A stretch of DNA of 64,000 bases from Desulfuromonas acetoxidans DSM 684. Its GTDB lineage: Bacteria > Desulfobacterota > Desulfuromonadia > Desulfuromonadales > Desulfuromonadaceae. The stretch's first letter is position 1. The number at the start of each line of letters is the position of its first letter. Location: assembly GCF_000167355.1 (NCBI RefSeq), contig NZ_AAEW02000003.1, positions 1 to 64,000 on the forward strand. Reading direction: 5' to 3'. Positions 21,079-31,696 of this stretch are shown in pieces. The notes beneath the pieces are model-generated. The model was given only the letters and a program-made list of their open reading frames with translations. It made no database searches and had not been told where the DNA came from. The position numbers and the translations under genes are program-made.

Positions 21079-21993
21079 TTATTTGGTCAGAGCAGCAACC
21101 TCAGCAGCAAAATCGTCGGCGCGCTTCTCAATACCTTCGCCGAGCTGATAACGCTCATAGTTTACCAACGTCACATCAGCGCCAATCTGCTTGGCCAAAG
21201 CTTCGACAACTTTGTTGACCTTCTGATCCGGGTCAATGACAAAGGCCTGCTCGAGCAGACAGATCTCGCCGAAAAACTTGTTGATCTGACCGACGATAAT
21301 TTTATCAATGATATTGTCCGGCTTGCCACTCTCTTTGGCCTTGACACGCATGATGTCTTTTTCTTTTTCAACAACATCCTCAGGAACATTATCGCGGCAC
21401 AAATATTGAGGACTGGCAGCAGCAACATGCATCGCGATTTGACGTGCGGTTGCAGCAACAGCAGGATCATCAGCTTTTTCAGTCTGCAGTTCAACCAGAA
21501 CACCTATTTTCCCGCCGGCGTGAATATAAGATTCAACAACACCGGAGGTAACTTCACTACGGACAAAACGGCGAATATTGATATTCTCACCGATTGTCGC
21601 AATTTGATGGGTCAACTCATCGCCGACATTTCGCCCGGTACCGGGGAACGGCAGCGCTTTGAGTGCATCAAGGTCTGCCGGTGCCGAATCGGCAACAACA
21701 CCTGCAACAGCAGAAGAGAAATTGCAGAATGCATCGTTTTTAGCAACAAAGTCAGTCTCGGCGTTTACCTCAACCAAGACACCGACCGAACCTTCACCTG
21801 CAGCAACAATAGCGCCTTCGGCAGCCACACGGCCGGATTTTTTGGCAGCAGCAGACAAACCTTTTTTACGAAGAAAATCGATCGCTTCCTCAACGTTTCC
21901 GTCCGTTTCACCCAGAGCTTTTTTACAATCCATCATCCCTGCGCCGGTCTTGGAACGCAGTTCAGCAACCATTGATGCAGTAATCTTAGCCAT
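21079..21993 (-). CDS. tsf: Elongation factor Ts
   Basis: EF-Ts is the nucleotide exchange factor for EF-Tu. The 304-residue protein begins with the UBA-like domain and LRSKTGAGMMDCKKAL. It has the core motif EVNAETDFVAKND and the C-terminal EQAFVIDPDQKV module. Its length is of the longer (E. coli-like) type. It follows rpsB, with a hairpin in the 135-base gap. Confidence 0.97.
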   Translation of the reverse strand: MAKITASMVAELRSKTGAGMMDCKKALGETDGNVEEAIDFLRKKGLSAAAKKSGRVAAEGAIVAAGEGSVGVLVEVNAETDFVAKNDAFCNFSSAVAGVVADSAPADLDALKALPFPGTGRNVGDELTHQIATIGENINIRRFVRSEVTSGVVESYIHAGGKIGVLVELQTEKADDPAVAATARQIAMHVAAASPQYLCRDNVPEDVVEKEKDIMRVKAKESGKPDNIIDKIIVGQINKFFGEICLLEQAFVIDPDQKVNKVVEALAKQIGADVTLVNYERYQLGEGIEKRADDFAAEVAALTK

Positions 21994-22080
21994 AATTCGC
22001 CTCCTGTTCCACTATCTGTGGGAACATTCTTAACATAAAATCGTCGATTAAATCGTTTATACACTATAAAGACGTGAAAA

Positions 22081-22105
22081 AAGCGACCAGATGCCTGGTC
22101 GCTTT
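22081..22105 (-). terminator. Hairpin between rpsB and tsf
   Basis: AAGCGACCAG and CTGGTCGCTT form a 10-bp stem with a 4-base loop followed by a short U run on the minus strand, 24 bases past the rpsB stop. It could lower tsf expression relative to rpsB as an attenuating terminator. Confidence 0.7.
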
Positions 22106-22128
22106 CAATCCTACCTGACACATGTGGC

Positions 22129-22899
22129 CTAGGCTTCTTTAGCTTCGCCTTCAACCACTTCAGCAGTTTTTTCAGCCGCTGCTGCGCCCTCGTTTTCAGA
22201 GCAGATCGCCGCTTCACGTGCCTGAGCACCTTCGATGCTAGCATCCGCCATGCTGGAAACAAACAGGCGAATCGCGCGAATAGCATCGTCATTACCGGGG
22301 ATGATGTAATCAATCTCATCCGGATCACAGTTGGTGTCGACAACAGCAACAACAGGAATGCCGAGTTTTTTGGCTTCACAAACAGCAATGGCCTCTTTCT
22401 TGGGGTCAATGACAAACATTGCGCCCGGAAGCTTGGTCATGCCCTTGATACCACCAAGGTTTTTCTCCAGCTTAATCCGTTCACGATCAAGTTGCAGACA
22501 CTCTTTTTTGGTCAGCAGCTCAAACGTGCCGTCTTCAGACATGGTTTCAATTTTTTTCAGGCGGTCGATGCTACCCTTGATCGTTGCGAAGTTGGTCAGC
22601 ATACCACCGAGCCAGCGATGATTAACATAGTATTGACCCGCGCGATCAGCTTCTTCACGAATGGAATCCTGCGCCTGCTTCTTGGTACCGACGAACAGAA
22701 TGCTGTCGCCATTTTCGACAACGCTTTTTACAAAGTTGTATGCCGAACGGAAATAACGAACAGTCCGTTGCAGATCGATGATGTAAATTCCATTACGAGC
22801 ACCGAAAATGTAAGGTTTCATTTTCGGGTTCCAACGCTTGGTCTGGTGACCAAAGTGAACGCCCGCTTCCAGCAGCTGCTTCATTGTAACTTTTGCCAT
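22129..22899 (-). CDS. rpsB: 30S ribosomal protein S2
   Basis: S2 is a small-subunit protein. The 256-residue product starts [27 protein letters not shown] and contains [14 protein letters not shown] and the loop [20 protein letters not shown] longer in-frame start at 22941 has no support. About 220 bases lie between it and the divergent lptF, with room for both promoters and an rpsB leader; I could not confirm a known leader structure. Confidence 0.97.
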   Translation of the reverse strand: MAKVTMKQLLEAGVHFGHQTKRWNPKMKPYIFGARNGIYIIDLQRTVRYFRSAYNFVKSVVENGDSILFVGTKKQAQDSIREEADRAGQYYVNHRWLGGMLTNFATIKGSIDRLKKIETMSEDGTFELLTKKECLQLDRERIKLEKNLGGIKGMTKLPGAMFVIDPKKEAIAVCEAKKLGIPVVAVVDTNCDPDEIDYIIPGNDDAIRAIRLFVSSMADASIEGAQAREAAICSENEGAAAAEKTAEVVEGEAKEA

Positions 22900-23120
22900 T
22901 GTTTTTCCTCTCATTTCACGTGGTTTAACCTCCGCCTCCATGAAAGCTCGCTATCGTCATTTACCCCACTGGTAAACACCACGCTTGTAACCATGAAGAC
23001 GTGCGTCGTTTAACGTACCGCGCTTAAATAACATAGCCCCTGCCCCATCGCAAGGAAAAACATCCTTTTAAAGACGCAGAAGTTTACAATTTTTCGCAAC
23101 TGTAATACCATCCTGCGGTT

Positions 23121-24308
23121 ATGTCCTCACTACGTTTACAAACATATATTTCGCGGGAAATCATCGCTCCGTTTCTGCTCAGCCTGGTGTTATTTACTTT
23201 TGTTCTTTTGCTGAGTCGTTTATTGAAACTGATCGAGATGGTTGTTGATAAAGGAGTTGCGGTCAGCGAAATTCTGCACCTCTTTGCCTGCCTGCTGCCG
23301 TCGTTCTTTGTTATCACGGTACCATTGTCATTCCTTCTGGCCGTTATGCTGGCCTTTGGTCGCCTCTCTGCCGACAGTGAGATCGTCGCTATGAAAGCGG
23401 CCGGCTTCAGCCTTTATCGGCTATCCCAACCGGTACTGATTATCGCCCTTCTTGTGTGTGGCTTTACAGCCTACTTGACCTTGGTCGCCGAACCGGCCGG
23501 TCGCGTTAAGCTCAAGCAACGGTTGATCGATATTGCCTACAGTAAAGCCGCCGTCGCTCTGCAACCACAGATTTTCAATGAAGAGTTTGACGGACTGATG
23601 ATGTATGCCAATGATGTTGATAATCAGACCAACACCATGACCGGCGTGTTTATCAGCGATGAAAGGATGGGCAACACCCCCTCAATCATTGTCGCCCAAC
23701 GCGGTGAAATCCGCTCTGATCGCACCAATGGCAGCTTATTGATGCACTTAAGAGACGGCTCGATTCACCGCCCGGTGATCCGCTCCGGAAAACGGTCTTA
23801 TCAGGTAGTGGATTTCCAAAGCTACGATGTCAACCTGAGCCTGAATACAGCCGACAAAGAGGAGAAGTCTCTTAACCTCAAACCCAAAGAGATGACAACC
23901 AAGGCCTTAATGCAGGCAGACCCTGAACTTTCTGAAGAGAAGCAGCGAGAGCGCCGTGTTGAATTGATGGAACGATTGGTCCTACCCTTTTCACCGTTGA
24001 TTTTTGCTCTGCTGGCGGTCCCACTGGGAATACGTTCCCATCGTTCCCCAAAAGGGGGCGGTTTTTCCGTCGCTCTGTTTATCTTCCTGCTCTATTACTT
24101 GTGTCTGTCCGTCGCCAAGACCATGGTCCAGGAAAACAACTGGCCCCTGCTGGGCAGCCTGTGGGGACCAAGCGTCGCTTTCATCGTTGTCGGCATCCTG
24201 CTACTGATCCGGGCAGCCCAGGAACGGCCCCTGCCCGGCAGCGGAGCGGCAACCCTGTTCTACGATGGCCTGTCTGCAATCTTCTATCGCAAAAAGGATC
24301 GGTCATGA
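23121..24308 (+). CDS. lptF: LPS export ABC transporter permease LptF
   Basis: LptF is one of two permeases that, with LptB2, pull LPS from the inner membrane into the LptC-LptA bridge. The 395-residue YjgP/YjgQ-family protein has three N-terminal membrane segments, a periplasmic jellyroll-like middle (about 130-290) and three C-terminal segments (LVLPFSPLIFALLAVPLGI). It overlaps lptG by 4 bases (ATGA). LptB, LptA and LptC are encoded about 14 kb away in this window. Confidence 0.93.
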   Translation: MSSLRLQTYISREIIAPFLLSLVLFTFVLLLSRLLKLIEMVVDKGVAVSEILHLFACLLPSFFVITVPLSFLLAVMLAFGRLSADSEIVAMKAAGFSLYRLSQPVLIIALLVCGFTAYLTLVAEPAGRVKLKQRLIDIAYSKAAVALQPQIFNEEFDGLMMYANDVDNQTNTMTGVFISDERMGNTPSIIVAQRGEIRSDRTNGSLLMHLRDGSIHRPVIRSGKRSYQVVDFQSYDVNLSLNTADKEEKSLNLKPKEMTTKALMQADPELSEEKQRERRVELMERLVLPFSPLIFALLAVPLGIRSHRSPKGGGFSVALFIFLLYYLCLSVAKTMVQENNWPLLGSLWGPSVAFIVVGILLLIRAAQERPLPGSGAATLFYDGLSAIFYRKKDRS

Positions 24309-25387
24309 CACTGATTCAGCGCTACCTTCTCACCACATTCACCAAAATCACCAGCCTGTCGCTGGCCGCTTTTGTCGGCATCTACCTGCTCGTTGATTTT
24401 TTTGAAAAAGTGGATGACTTTCTTGAACATGAGGCAGCGGCCCACCTCTATATCGCTTATTTTGCCTGGAAGATTCCACTGATTGTTTCGCAGATGCTTC
24501 CCCTGACAATCCTGCTGGGAACATTTTTGACTCTGGGCGGATTTACCAAGACCAATGAGTTAACCGCAATGCGTGCCGGTGGCATAGGCTTACAACGCAT
24601 TGTTACGCCTTTTCTTGTGACTGCAGTCCTGTTAACCGGAATCAACTTTGCGTTAAATGAATTTCTCGTCCCCGTCGGTACCCAGCGCTCCAACCATATT
24701 TTTCGTACCGAGGTTAAGGGAAAGACGCAAATGCTGGCCAAGCGCAACGACCTGTGGTTCCGCGAAGCCAACACGCTGTACCATATCCAACTGGCTCTGC
24801 CTGAAAAGAAACAGCTGCGCGGGATCTCCCTCTACCTGGTAGACAGTCAATTGAACCTGTTAACACGCATTGAGGCGCAAGCTGCCACATTCAAAGAGGA
24901 CCAGTGGCAGGCCGAACACGTGACCGTGCGTCACTTCGACCCACAAAGCCGTCAACTGACCGCGCAGAAAGAAGAGAATTTACGCCTGCTGCCGCTAAAG
25001 AAAACGCCGGAAGATTTCGGTACAGTGTCAGGCAAAAACGAAGAGTTGAGTTTTACTCAACTCTCAAAAATAAGCACCCAAATGCAACGAGAAGGCCTGG
25101 ATGCAACCCGCTACCGCGTTGATATGCATTCGCGGCTCTCAACCCCGTTTGCCTGCATCATCATGGCCTTTCTGGCCATCCCTTTTGCGTTACAGAAGAG
25201 TCGCAATGTCAACCTGTCTCTGGGAATCTCCATCAGCGTATTGATCGGCATTTCGTTTTTCATCGTTCAATCAACGCTTATCGCTCTGGGCTATTCGACG
25301 GTTCTGCCACCATTCATCGCGGCCTGGGCGGCCAATATTATCTTCGCCCTGGTCGGACTATTCCTGCTGTTATCCACGCGCGATTAA
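24305..25387 (+). CDS. lptG: LPS export ABC transporter permease LptG
   Basis: The 360-residue protein starts MTLIQRYLLTTFTKITSLSL, has three N-terminal and three C-terminal membrane segments with a periplasmic domain between. Its family hallmarks include NELTAMRAGGI and STPFACIIMAFLAIPFAL. The ATG overlaps the lptF stop, so the frame running back to 24101 is an artefact. A strong bidirectional terminator follows. Confidence 0.93.
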   Translation: MTLIQRYLLTTFTKITSLSLAAFVGIYLLVDFFEKVDDFLEHEAAAHLYIAYFAWKIPLIVSQMLPLTILLGTFLTLGGFTKTNELTAMRAGGIGLQRIVTPFLVTAVLLTGINFALNEFLVPVGTQRSNHIFRTEVKGKTQMLAKRNDLWFREANTLYHIQLALPEKKQLRGISLYLVDSQLNLLTRIEAQAATFKEDQWQAEHVTVRHFDPQSRQLTAQKEENLRLLPLKKTPEDFGTVSGKNEELSFTQLSKISTQMQREGLDATRYRVDMHSRLSTPFACIIMAFLAIPFALQKSRNVNLSLGISISVLIGISFFIVQSTLIALGYSTVLPPFIAAWAANIIFALVGLFLLLSTRD

Positions 25388-25395
25388 ACCTCGAA

Positions 25396-25439
25396 AAACA
25401 CAACCGGCGCACAGCATGAGCTGTGCGCCGGTTGTGTTT
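25396..25439. terminator. Strong bidirectional terminator between lptG and ahcY
   Basis: AAACACAACCGGCGCACAG and its exact reverse complement form a 19-bp stem with a 6-base loop. It lies between convergent lptG and ahcY and likely serves both. The remaining 117 bases to ahcY hold nothing else I recognise. Confidence 0.85.
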
Positions 25440-25556
25440 GTACTCATCAAGACAAAAATCGCTTCAGGGTTTCCTTAACAGCAGCGATCAAAATCAAGGG
25501 TGGGCATTCAAATACCTGCTTGGTCAAAAGCCCCGATTTGAATTTTTAGCATCTTG

Positions 25557-26978
25557 TTAATAACGATAGTGCTCTGGCTTATAAGGACCTTCAACCTTAA
25601 TATCCAAATAATCAGCCTGCTTCTGGGTCAGCGTGGTCAGTTTGGCTCCAAGCTTACCAAGATGCAAACGGGCCACCTTTTCATCCAGCACCTTCGGTAA
25701 CACATAAACCTGCTTCCCATACTGATCGTTGTTGAGCCACAATTCGATCTGTGCCAGCACCTGATTCGCAAAGCTGTTACTCATAACAAAGCTGGGGTGG
25801 CCAGTGGCACAGCCGAGATTAACCAGCCGGCCACGGGCGAGCAGCGTAATGCGCTTGCCATCGGGCCATTCAATCTGATCAACTTGCGGCTTGATTTCAT
25901 GAACAGTCAGAGTGTCATCGCTAAACAGAGATTCCACCTGAATTTCAGAATCAAAATGGCCGATATTGCAGACAATAGACTGATCTTTCATCTGGTCCAT
26001 ATGACTACGATTGATCACATCAACGTTACCGGTTGTTGTTACAAAAATATCTCCCCAACGGCAGGCTTCATCCATGTCAACAACGTTGAAGCCCTCCATG
26101 CATGCCTGCAGCGCACAGATCGGATCTATTTCCGTCACCGAAACCATGGCTCCCATACCACGAAAAGCCTGAGCACAGCCTTTTCCGACATCGCCATAAC
26201 CAAGCACCACGCACTGCTTCCCAGCTACCATCACGTCGGTGGCCCGCTTGATGCCATCGATCAGCGACTCGCGGCAACCATAGAGGTTATCAAACTTACT
26301 TTTGGTCACAGAATCATTGACATTGAACGCCGGGAACATCAAGACGTTATCACGGGCCATCTGGTAAAGGCGATGAACACCGGTGGTTGTTTCTTCGCTT
26401 ACTCCGATCAGATTGGCAGAGATTTTCCGCCAGAACTGCGGGTCCTCCTGCAGGGTTTTGTTCAGTAACGTATCAAGAATCTGAACCTCTTCATGATCCT
26501 GACAAATCTCAGGAAGTGTGCCGGAGGCTTCATATTCCTTTTCACGGGCAACCCCACGATGCACCAGCAATGTCGCATCACCGCCATCATCGAGAATCAT
26601 AGTCGGGCCGTCAGGGAAGGACAGCGTCTTCTTGGTAAACTCCCAATACTCTTCGAGAGACTCCCCTTTGTAAGCAAAGACCGGAACACCAGTCTCTGCA
26701 ATAGCTGCTGCGGCATGATCCTGAGTGGAAAAGATGTTGCAGCTGGCCCACCGCACATCAGCACCAAGCGCGACCAGAGTCTCGATAAGTACAGCAGTCT
26801 GAATCGTCATATGCAATGAACCGGAGATACGTGCGCCCTTGAGAGGCTTTTGTGCCTGATACTCCTCACGCACCGCCATCAAACCGGGCATTTCCGTTTC
26901 AGCGATGGTGATCTCTTTGCGACCCCAGCCAGCCAGAGCCATATCTTTAACAATCGATTCTTCAGACATCGAACTCAT
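25557..26978 (-). CDS. ahcY: Adenosylhomocysteinase
   Basis: AhcY hydrolyses S-adenosylhomocysteine to adenosine and homocysteine, clearing the product of SAM-dependent methylation. The 473-residue NAD enzyme has the substrate motif [13 protein letters not shown], the Rossmann block [20 protein letters not shown], and the C-terminal [13 protein letters not shown]. The ATG at 26978 follows AAAGGAGAG. It overlaps the end of the upstream glycosyltransferase gene by 17 bases. metK, one gene further upstream, is in the same methyl cycle. Confidence 0.97.
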   Translation of the reverse strand: MSSMSEESIVKDMALAGWGRKEITIAETEMPGLMAVREEYQAQKPLKGARISGSLHMTIQTAVLIETLVALGADVRWASCNIFSTQDHAAAAIAETGVPVFAYKGESLEEYWEFTKKTLSFPDGPTMILDDGGDATLLVHRGVAREKEYEASGTLPEICQDHEEVQILDTLLNKTLQEDPQFWRKISANLIGVSEETTTGVHRLYQMARDNVLMFPAFNVNDSVTKSKFDNLYGCRESLIDGIKRATDVMVAGKQCVVLGYGDVGKGCAQAFRGMGAMVSVTEIDPICALQACMEGFNVVDMDEACRWGDIFVTTTGNVDVINRSHMDQMKDQSIVCNIGHFDSEIQVESLFSDDTLTVHEIKPQVDQIEWPDGKRITLLARGRLVNLGCATGHPSFVMSNSFANQVLAQIELWLNNDQYGKQVYVLPKVLDEKVARLHLGKLGAKLTTLTQKQADYLDIKVEGPYKPEHYRY

Positions 26979-28068
26979 CAATCTCTCCTTTAACAGATGA
27001 TAAACGACGACGGAACACGCTATCCGCACACCATGGCAAAGACAACAGAACCGTCAGATAAAACACAATAATAAGCGTAACAGCTGCCGCACTATGGCAC
27101 AAACGGCGATCGAGCACAGTGAGAATTGTCACGTTCCAGCGACTGACCAGCTTTCGCGCCAATCGCGGCGAACCACCCCGCCACCAATACACGCGAAATG
27201 GGACAACCCAAAGATAGCGCACCACGGCAGATCCGCAACAATACCAGAAACACCACCACGCGGACAGGGGCAATTGCCATAGTCGTTGCATCAGAACAAT
27301 CAAGGCGCGGGCAATACCGTGATCAGAGCGATAGCTGCCCATGGCCACCGGCAATAAAGAGCGTTGACCGCTGGCAAAAATCACGAGTAAAAGTGCGTTG
27401 AGAAACTGCCGGTACAGTCGACCGTCCTCTTCGTAACGGCGGCTGGAAGTGATCAGCACGCCAGGCAAAGAAATCATACGTCCCGAACGTGAAAGTCGCT
27501 CCACCAGCTCAACATCTTCAAGAACAGGCAGAGTTTCATCGTAACCATTCAGGTCATGCCAAGTGGTTCGGTGGAGCATCATCCCTTGATCACCAAAGAT
27601 GGTGCCCGGCAAATTCAACGCGGCTTTCTCAGACAGATAACGATAAAAACGGGGACGCAGTGCTTCACCGCTGAACCTCAAAGAAAAATGACCGGCAACC
27701 GGACCGTCTTCCCTCTGCCGTTCATCATTCAGGGTCTGCACGGCTCGGAAAAACAGATCCGCTTGCGACCAAACGCTATCAGCATGCAAAAACAGCATCC
27801 AGGTGCCATGAGCAAGCTGTCCGCCACGATTCAACTGACAGCTCCGCCCTCGCTCCCCCCGTGTCAACACAACCCGGTGACGAGAACTCAAGCGGTACGT
27901 ATCAATCAATGCCGTGGAACGATCTTCAGAACCACCATCACTGAAAATTATCTCCAGAGACAGGCCAACCTGAGATTCCAATGCAGCAAACAATCCAGGC
28001 AACGCGTCCTGTTCATTGAAAACGGGGATGACAATAGAAAGATCATAGGTAGGATCGCAGCAAGTCAT
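26962..28068 (-). CDS. Family 2 glycosyltransferase with hydrophobic C-terminal extension
   Basis: The 368-residue protein starts [20 protein letters not shown], a GT2 fold, with the nucleotide-sugar motif [10 protein letters not shown], the metal motif FLHADS (a DxD variant) and the acceptor region [13 protein letters not shown]. The first 230 residues look like the short TIGR04283-type transferases; the last 140 add two or three hydrophobic segments. The start is uncertain: an ATG at 28104 is also in frame, while the frame to 28128 begins inside a terminator hairpin. It is placed between metK and ahcY but has no obvious link with SAM metabolism. The substrate is unknown. Confidence 0.8.
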   Translation of the reverse strand: MTCCDPTYDLSIVIPVFNEQDALPGLFAALESQVGLSLEIIFSDGGSEDRSTALIDTYRLSSRHRVVLTRGERGRSCQLNRGGQLAHGTWMLFLHADSVWSQADLFFRAVQTLNDERQREDGPVAGHFSLRFSGEALRPRFYRYLSEKAALNLPGTIFGDQGMMLHRTTWHDLNGYDETLPVLEDVELVERLSRSGRMISLPGVLITSSRRYEEDGRLYRQFLNALLLVIFASGQRSLLPVAMGSYRSDHGIARALIVLMQRLWQLPLSAWWCFWYCCGSAVVRYLWVVPFRVYWWRGGSPRLARKLVSRWNVTILTVLDRRLCHSAAAVTLIIVFYLTVLLSLPWCADSVFRRRLSSVKGEIDEFDV

Positions 28069-28115
28069 CGTATCAAGGTCAGATCGAAGTTTCCTGCGGG
28101 ACATGGAGAACAAGC

Positions 28116-28143
28116 CGGCCAGACCCACTTAGGGTCTGGCCGG
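28116..28143 (-). terminator. Terminator after metK
   Basis: CGGCCAGACCC and GGGTCTGGCCG form an 11-bp stem with a 6-base loop, 8 bases past the metK stop. The U run is poor. It would separate metK from the glycosyltransferase-ahcY pair. Confidence 0.55.
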
Positions 28144-28150
28144 AAATCAC

Positions 28151-29320
28151 TTAAAGGCCAGCGCGACTGCGTAGTGACGCCACCCGATCGGTTTTTTCCC
28201 AGGTAAAGTCTGGCAGTTCACGACCAAAATGGCCATAAGACGCTGTCGGACGATAAATCGGCCGCAACAGGTCCAAGGTTTCAATAATACCAGCCGGACG
28301 CAGATCAAACTCTTCCTGAACAATGCGGGCAATCTGGTCCGAGGCAATCACCCCGGTTCCGAACGCATTAATCATGACACTGACCGGTTCAGCAACACCG
28401 ATCGCATAAGCAATCTGAACTTCGCATTTTTCGGCCAGACCGGCAGCGACAACATTCTTCGCCACGTAACGCGCCATATAGGACGCACTGCGATCAACCT
28501 TGGAAGGATCTTTACCGGAAAAGGCACCACCACCATGAGACCCTTGCCCACCATAAGTGTCGACAATAATCTTACGACCAGTCAGACCGCAGTCACCCAT
28601 CGGGCCACCAACAACAAAGCGGCCCGTCGGATTGATGTAATACTTGGTTTTGGCATCGAGAAGATCAACAGGAAGAACCTTTTTGACAACTTCCTCCATG
28701 ACGGCTTCTTCGATCTGGGCCAGAGTCGCTTCAGGAGCATGCTGAGTCGAGACAACAACAGCATCAATGCGTGACGGCTTGTCGTCAATATACTCAATCG
28801 ACACCTGCGATTTGCTATCAGGGCGAAGAAAATCAACAACCCCCTCTTTACGCACCGCAGACAGGCGTTGGGTAAGATTGTGCGCATAAACAATTGGCAT
28901 CGGCATCAATTGCGGCGTATCGTTGCAAGCAAAACCAAACATCAGGCCCTGATCACCGGCACCCTGTTCTTTGTGAAGCCCTTCCCCGGCAGTAACGCCT
29001 TGAGAAATATCAGGAGACTGGCGATCCAGTGACGTCATAACCGCACAGGTATCCGCGTCAAAACCTACATCGCTACCAACATAACCGATCTCACGGATTG
29101 TTTGGCGAACAATATCGGCATAGTCAATACGAGCATGGGTGGTAATTTCACCGGCCAGCATGGCCATACCGGTGGTTACCAGCGTTTCGCAGGCGACACG
29201 TGCCGTATTATCCTGGGCCAGGATCGCATCAAGGATCGCATCAGAAATCTGATCCGCCATCTTATCGGGATGGCCTTCACTGACCGATTCCGAGGTAAAC
29301 ATAAAGTCTGTCATTGGCAT
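28151..29320 (-). CDS. metK: S-adenosylmethionine synthetase
   Basis: MetK makes SAM from methionine and ATP. The 389-residue protein has [34 protein letters not shown], and the phosphate-loop region [17 protein letters not shown] (the usual GAAAMGDA-type hexapeptide reads [10 protein letters not shown] here). Length and motifs are typical. A promoter lies upstream. I looked for a SAM riboswitch in the 180-base leader and did not find one. Confidence 0.97.
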   Translation of the reverse strand: MPMTDFMFTSESVSEGHPDKMADQISDAILDAILAQDNTARVACETLVTTGMAMLAGEITTHARIDYADIVRQTIREIGYVGSDVGFDADTCAVMTSLDRQSPDISQGVTAGEGLHKEQGAGDQGLMFGFACNDTPQLMPMPIVYAHNLTQRLSAVRKEGVVDFLRPDSKSQVSIEYIDDKPSRIDAVVVSTQHAPEATLAQIEEAVMEEVVKKVLPVDLLDAKTKYYINPTGRFVVGGPMGDCGLTGRKIIVDTYGGQGSHGGGAFSGKDPSKVDRSASYMARYVAKNVVAAGLAEKCEVQIAYAIGVAEPVSVMINAFGTGVIASDQIARIVQEEFDLRPAGIIETLDLLRPIYRPTASYGHFGRELPDFTWEKTDRVASLRSRAGL

Positions 29321-29354
29321 GGAAAAATCCCTTTCACTCTAAAATTCGGATGAG

Positions 29355-29383
29355 AGTATATGTCATTCTCAATGGGCCAGCAA
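29355..29383 (-). promoter_or_regulatory. Promoter upstream of metK
   Basis: Minus-strand TTGCTG at 29383-29378, a 17-base spacer and TATACT at 29360-29355 lie 35 bases before the metK start. Confidence 0.5.
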
Positions 29384-29501
29384 TCCAATAATGCATTGCC
29401 CTGTGGGTCCAGAGAACATTTTTACAAGAGGCTCGCAATCCTCGGAAAAAGAGAAGATCTCTTTTATCCCCGAGAAAAACACAACAAGCACCAGAAATTC
29501 A

Positions 29502-31283
29502 TCAAATCTCCCATTCCTGCATATCGTCGGGAAAATGGCGCAGGACGGTCTGGCGTAGATCCGCAGCAATCTGTGTGGCGGTGGATCGAGAGAGAATCTG
29601 TTCAAGAAGGGCATGACCATCCGCTGAATGCCATTGACGCATGATCTTCTTGACGCGCGACAACCCGCAACTGTTCATGGACATATCAGTATATCCCATA
29701 GCCAGTAAGACCAAACTATACATGGGCTCTGCCGCCATCTCACCACAAATAGATGCTGAAATCCCCGCTTGTCTGGCCGCATCAGAAATTGTTTTCAAGG
29801 CCCTGAGAATCGCCGGATGGCAGGGATCATAAAGATAAGCCACATGTTCATTGCTGCGATCAACAGCCAGACAGTATTGAATCAGATCATTGGTACCGAC
29901 TGAAAAAAAGTCTACCTCGCGGGCCAAAAGGTCTGCCAGAAAAACCGCCGAAGGAGTTTCAATCATGATCCCGACAGGAAGGTTTTCATCGAACGCAACG
30001 TGTTCCTTGCGTAATTCATCCATGACTTCAGCAAGAATCTTGCGACAGGCGCGCACTTCGGCCACACCGGAGATCATCGGAAACAATAAACGGACACGAC
30101 CATAGGCGGATGCACGTAAAATTGCCCGCAACTGGATACGAAAAAGATGCTTTTCGTGTAAAGACAGGCGAATTGAGCGTAAGCCCATGGCCGGATTGGC
30201 CTCATCCTGCAAACTGAGATCCTGAACAAATTTATCCCCACCAACATCCAAAGTGCGGATAGTCACTGGGGATGGATGGATCTTTTCCACCAGAGCTTTG
30301 TACCCTTCAAACTGATCCTGCTCCGACGGCGGGGTTGACCGGGCCATGTACATGAATTCGGTGCGCAGCAGACCGATCCCCGTGGCACCGTTTTTCAGGG
30401 CAATATCCGCCTCATCGGGCAGCTCAATATTCGCCTGAAGCGTGACCTTAACGCCATCAGCGGTACAGGCGGGTAGCGCACAGAAAGTTTGAAGATGTTG
30501 CTGATAAAATTCGTAGCGTCGTTTCTTTTCCAGGTACTCCTGCAGTGTTGCCGGGTCAGGATTGAGGATCACCTCGCCATGACTACCGTCAATGATGATG
30601 GCCATCCCAGTTGAAACTGTAGAGGTAATCGTTTCAAGACCTACCACCGCAGGCAGGCCCAAAGAGCGAGCCAGGATTGCCGTATGGGACGTCCGTCCCC
30701 CAAGATCCGTCACAAAACCGATCACCTGCTCCTTGTCCATCTGCAGGGTATCGGCAGGAGACAGGTCGTGGGCAACGACAATCGACTTACGGTCAAGGTT
30801 CTGTATCTGCTGCTGGTTTTTACCGCGGATATTGCGCAAAATCCGCTCCCCGACCAACTCAATATCGGAACCGCGCTCCCTGAGATACTCATCCTCAATA
30901 CACTCGAATGTCTTTTTAAATTGCTTTAGAACTCGCTTTAAGGCTGCCGATGCATTTATCTGTTTTTCCTGGATAAACCCTGTCGTCCCCCTCAGAAGCA
31001 TCTCGTCATCGAGAATCATCAGCTGAGTGTCGATGATGTAAAAATGTTCCGACTGGGTATGGTGGGATAATTGTTGCTGGATGTCGCGAAGTTGCTGACG
31101 CGATTTTTCGACAGCGGCATGGAAAATATCGATTTCCACAGATATTTGCTCGTCGGAAATATCATATTCGACAACGCTTACTCGTTGACGATCGAGCAAG
31201 TAGACTTCTCCTATGGCAATACCAGGAGAAGCCGCAACAGCATGATAGTGCTCTGCCTGTTTACTCTTCACCGAATTTGTCAT
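29502..31283 (-). CDS. ptsI: Phosphoenolpyruvate-protein phosphotransferase (PTS enzyme I)
   Basis: Enzyme I moves the phosphate of PEP to HPr. The 593-residue protein has the N-terminal HPr-binding helices, the phospho-His200 in GGRTSHTAILARSLGLPAVVG, and the C-terminal PEP-binding barrel with LLRTEFMYM, GVMIETPSAV-like GIMIETPSAVF and SVGTNDLIQY. No N-terminal GAF is present, so it is a sugar-PTS-like EI, not PtsP. It overlaps ptsH by 23 bases. Confidence 0.95.
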   Translation of the reverse strand: MTNSVKSKQAEHYHAVAASPGIAIGEVYLLDRQRVSVVEYDISDEQISVEIDIFHAAVEKSRQQLRDIQQQLSHHTQSEHFYIIDTQLMILDDEMLLRGTTGFIQEKQINASAALKRVLKQFKKTFECIEDEYLRERGSDIELVGERILRNIRGKNQQQIQNLDRKSIVVAHDLSPADTLQMDKEQVIGFVTDLGGRTSHTAILARSLGLPAVVGLETITSTVSTGMAIIIDGSHGEVILNPDPATLQEYLEKKRRYEFYQQHLQTFCALPACTADGVKVTLQANIELPDEADIALKNGATGIGLLRTEFMYMARSTPPSEQDQFEGYKALVEKIHPSPVTIRTLDVGGDKFVQDLSLQDEANPAMGLRSIRLSLHEKHLFRIQLRAILRASAYGRVRLLFPMISGVAEVRACRKILAEVMDELRKEHVAFDENLPVGIMIETPSAVFLADLLAREVDFFSVGTNDLIQYCLAVDRSNEHVAYLYDPCHPAILRALKTISDAARQAGISASICGEMAAEPMYSLVLLAMGYTDMSMNSCGLSRVKKIMRQWHSADGHALLEQILSRSTATQIAADLRQTVLRHFPDDMQEWEI

Positions 31284-31530
31284 GAATTAATTTCTCCAGA
31301 CCATCCATTGCCTGTTGGGCATCCTCACCTTCTGTGCGAATTTCGATGAGTGTCCCCTTGGGAGCGGCAAGCATCAAAATCCCCATGATGCTTTTACCAT
31401 TAACCTCAAAACCATCTTTATCAACAAAGACTTCAGCGGCGTATTGCCCGGCGACTTGAACAAACTGGGCGGCAGCACGTGCATGGAGTCCAAGACGATT
31501 GGTAATTTCTATGGTTTTCTTTACTTGCAT
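31261..31530 (-). CDS. ptsH: Phosphocarrier protein HPr
   Basis: The 89-residue protein has the phospho-acceptor His16 in TNRLGLHARAAAQFV and the regulatory Ser47 in NGKSIMGILMLAAPKG. Presence of the Ser site together with HPr kinase in the same cluster argues that HPr is controlled by serine phosphorylation. It overlaps the start of ptsI. A 166-base gap with no strong terminator separates it from the IID gene. Confidence 0.96.
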   Translation of the reverse strand: MQVKKTIEITNRLGLHARAAAQFVQVAGQYAAEVFVDKDGFEVNGKSIMGILMLAAPKGTLIEIRTEGEDAQQAMDGLEKLIHDKFGEE

Positions 31531-31696
31531 GAAAAATCTATCCTATCAGTTTTTAGCAAAAAAACGTCCGGGACTATTTGCTAACACGGTTTAGACTACT
31601 GTGACGTTCAAAACCTTATAAAACCATCGGCAGGTCAACACCCCCGGCTATTATGATCACCCATCCATGGGCTCCACGTACCTTTTTAAAAGGCTC

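Noticed and set aside
28069-28128. Longer start for the glycosyltransferase at 28128
   Set aside because: That GTG lies inside the metK terminator hairpin and has no ribosome binding site.
29321-29501. Possible SAM riboswitch upstream of metK
   Set aside because: I searched for SAM-I, SAM-II and SAH-like motifs and found no convincing core or terminator; only a promoter is supported.
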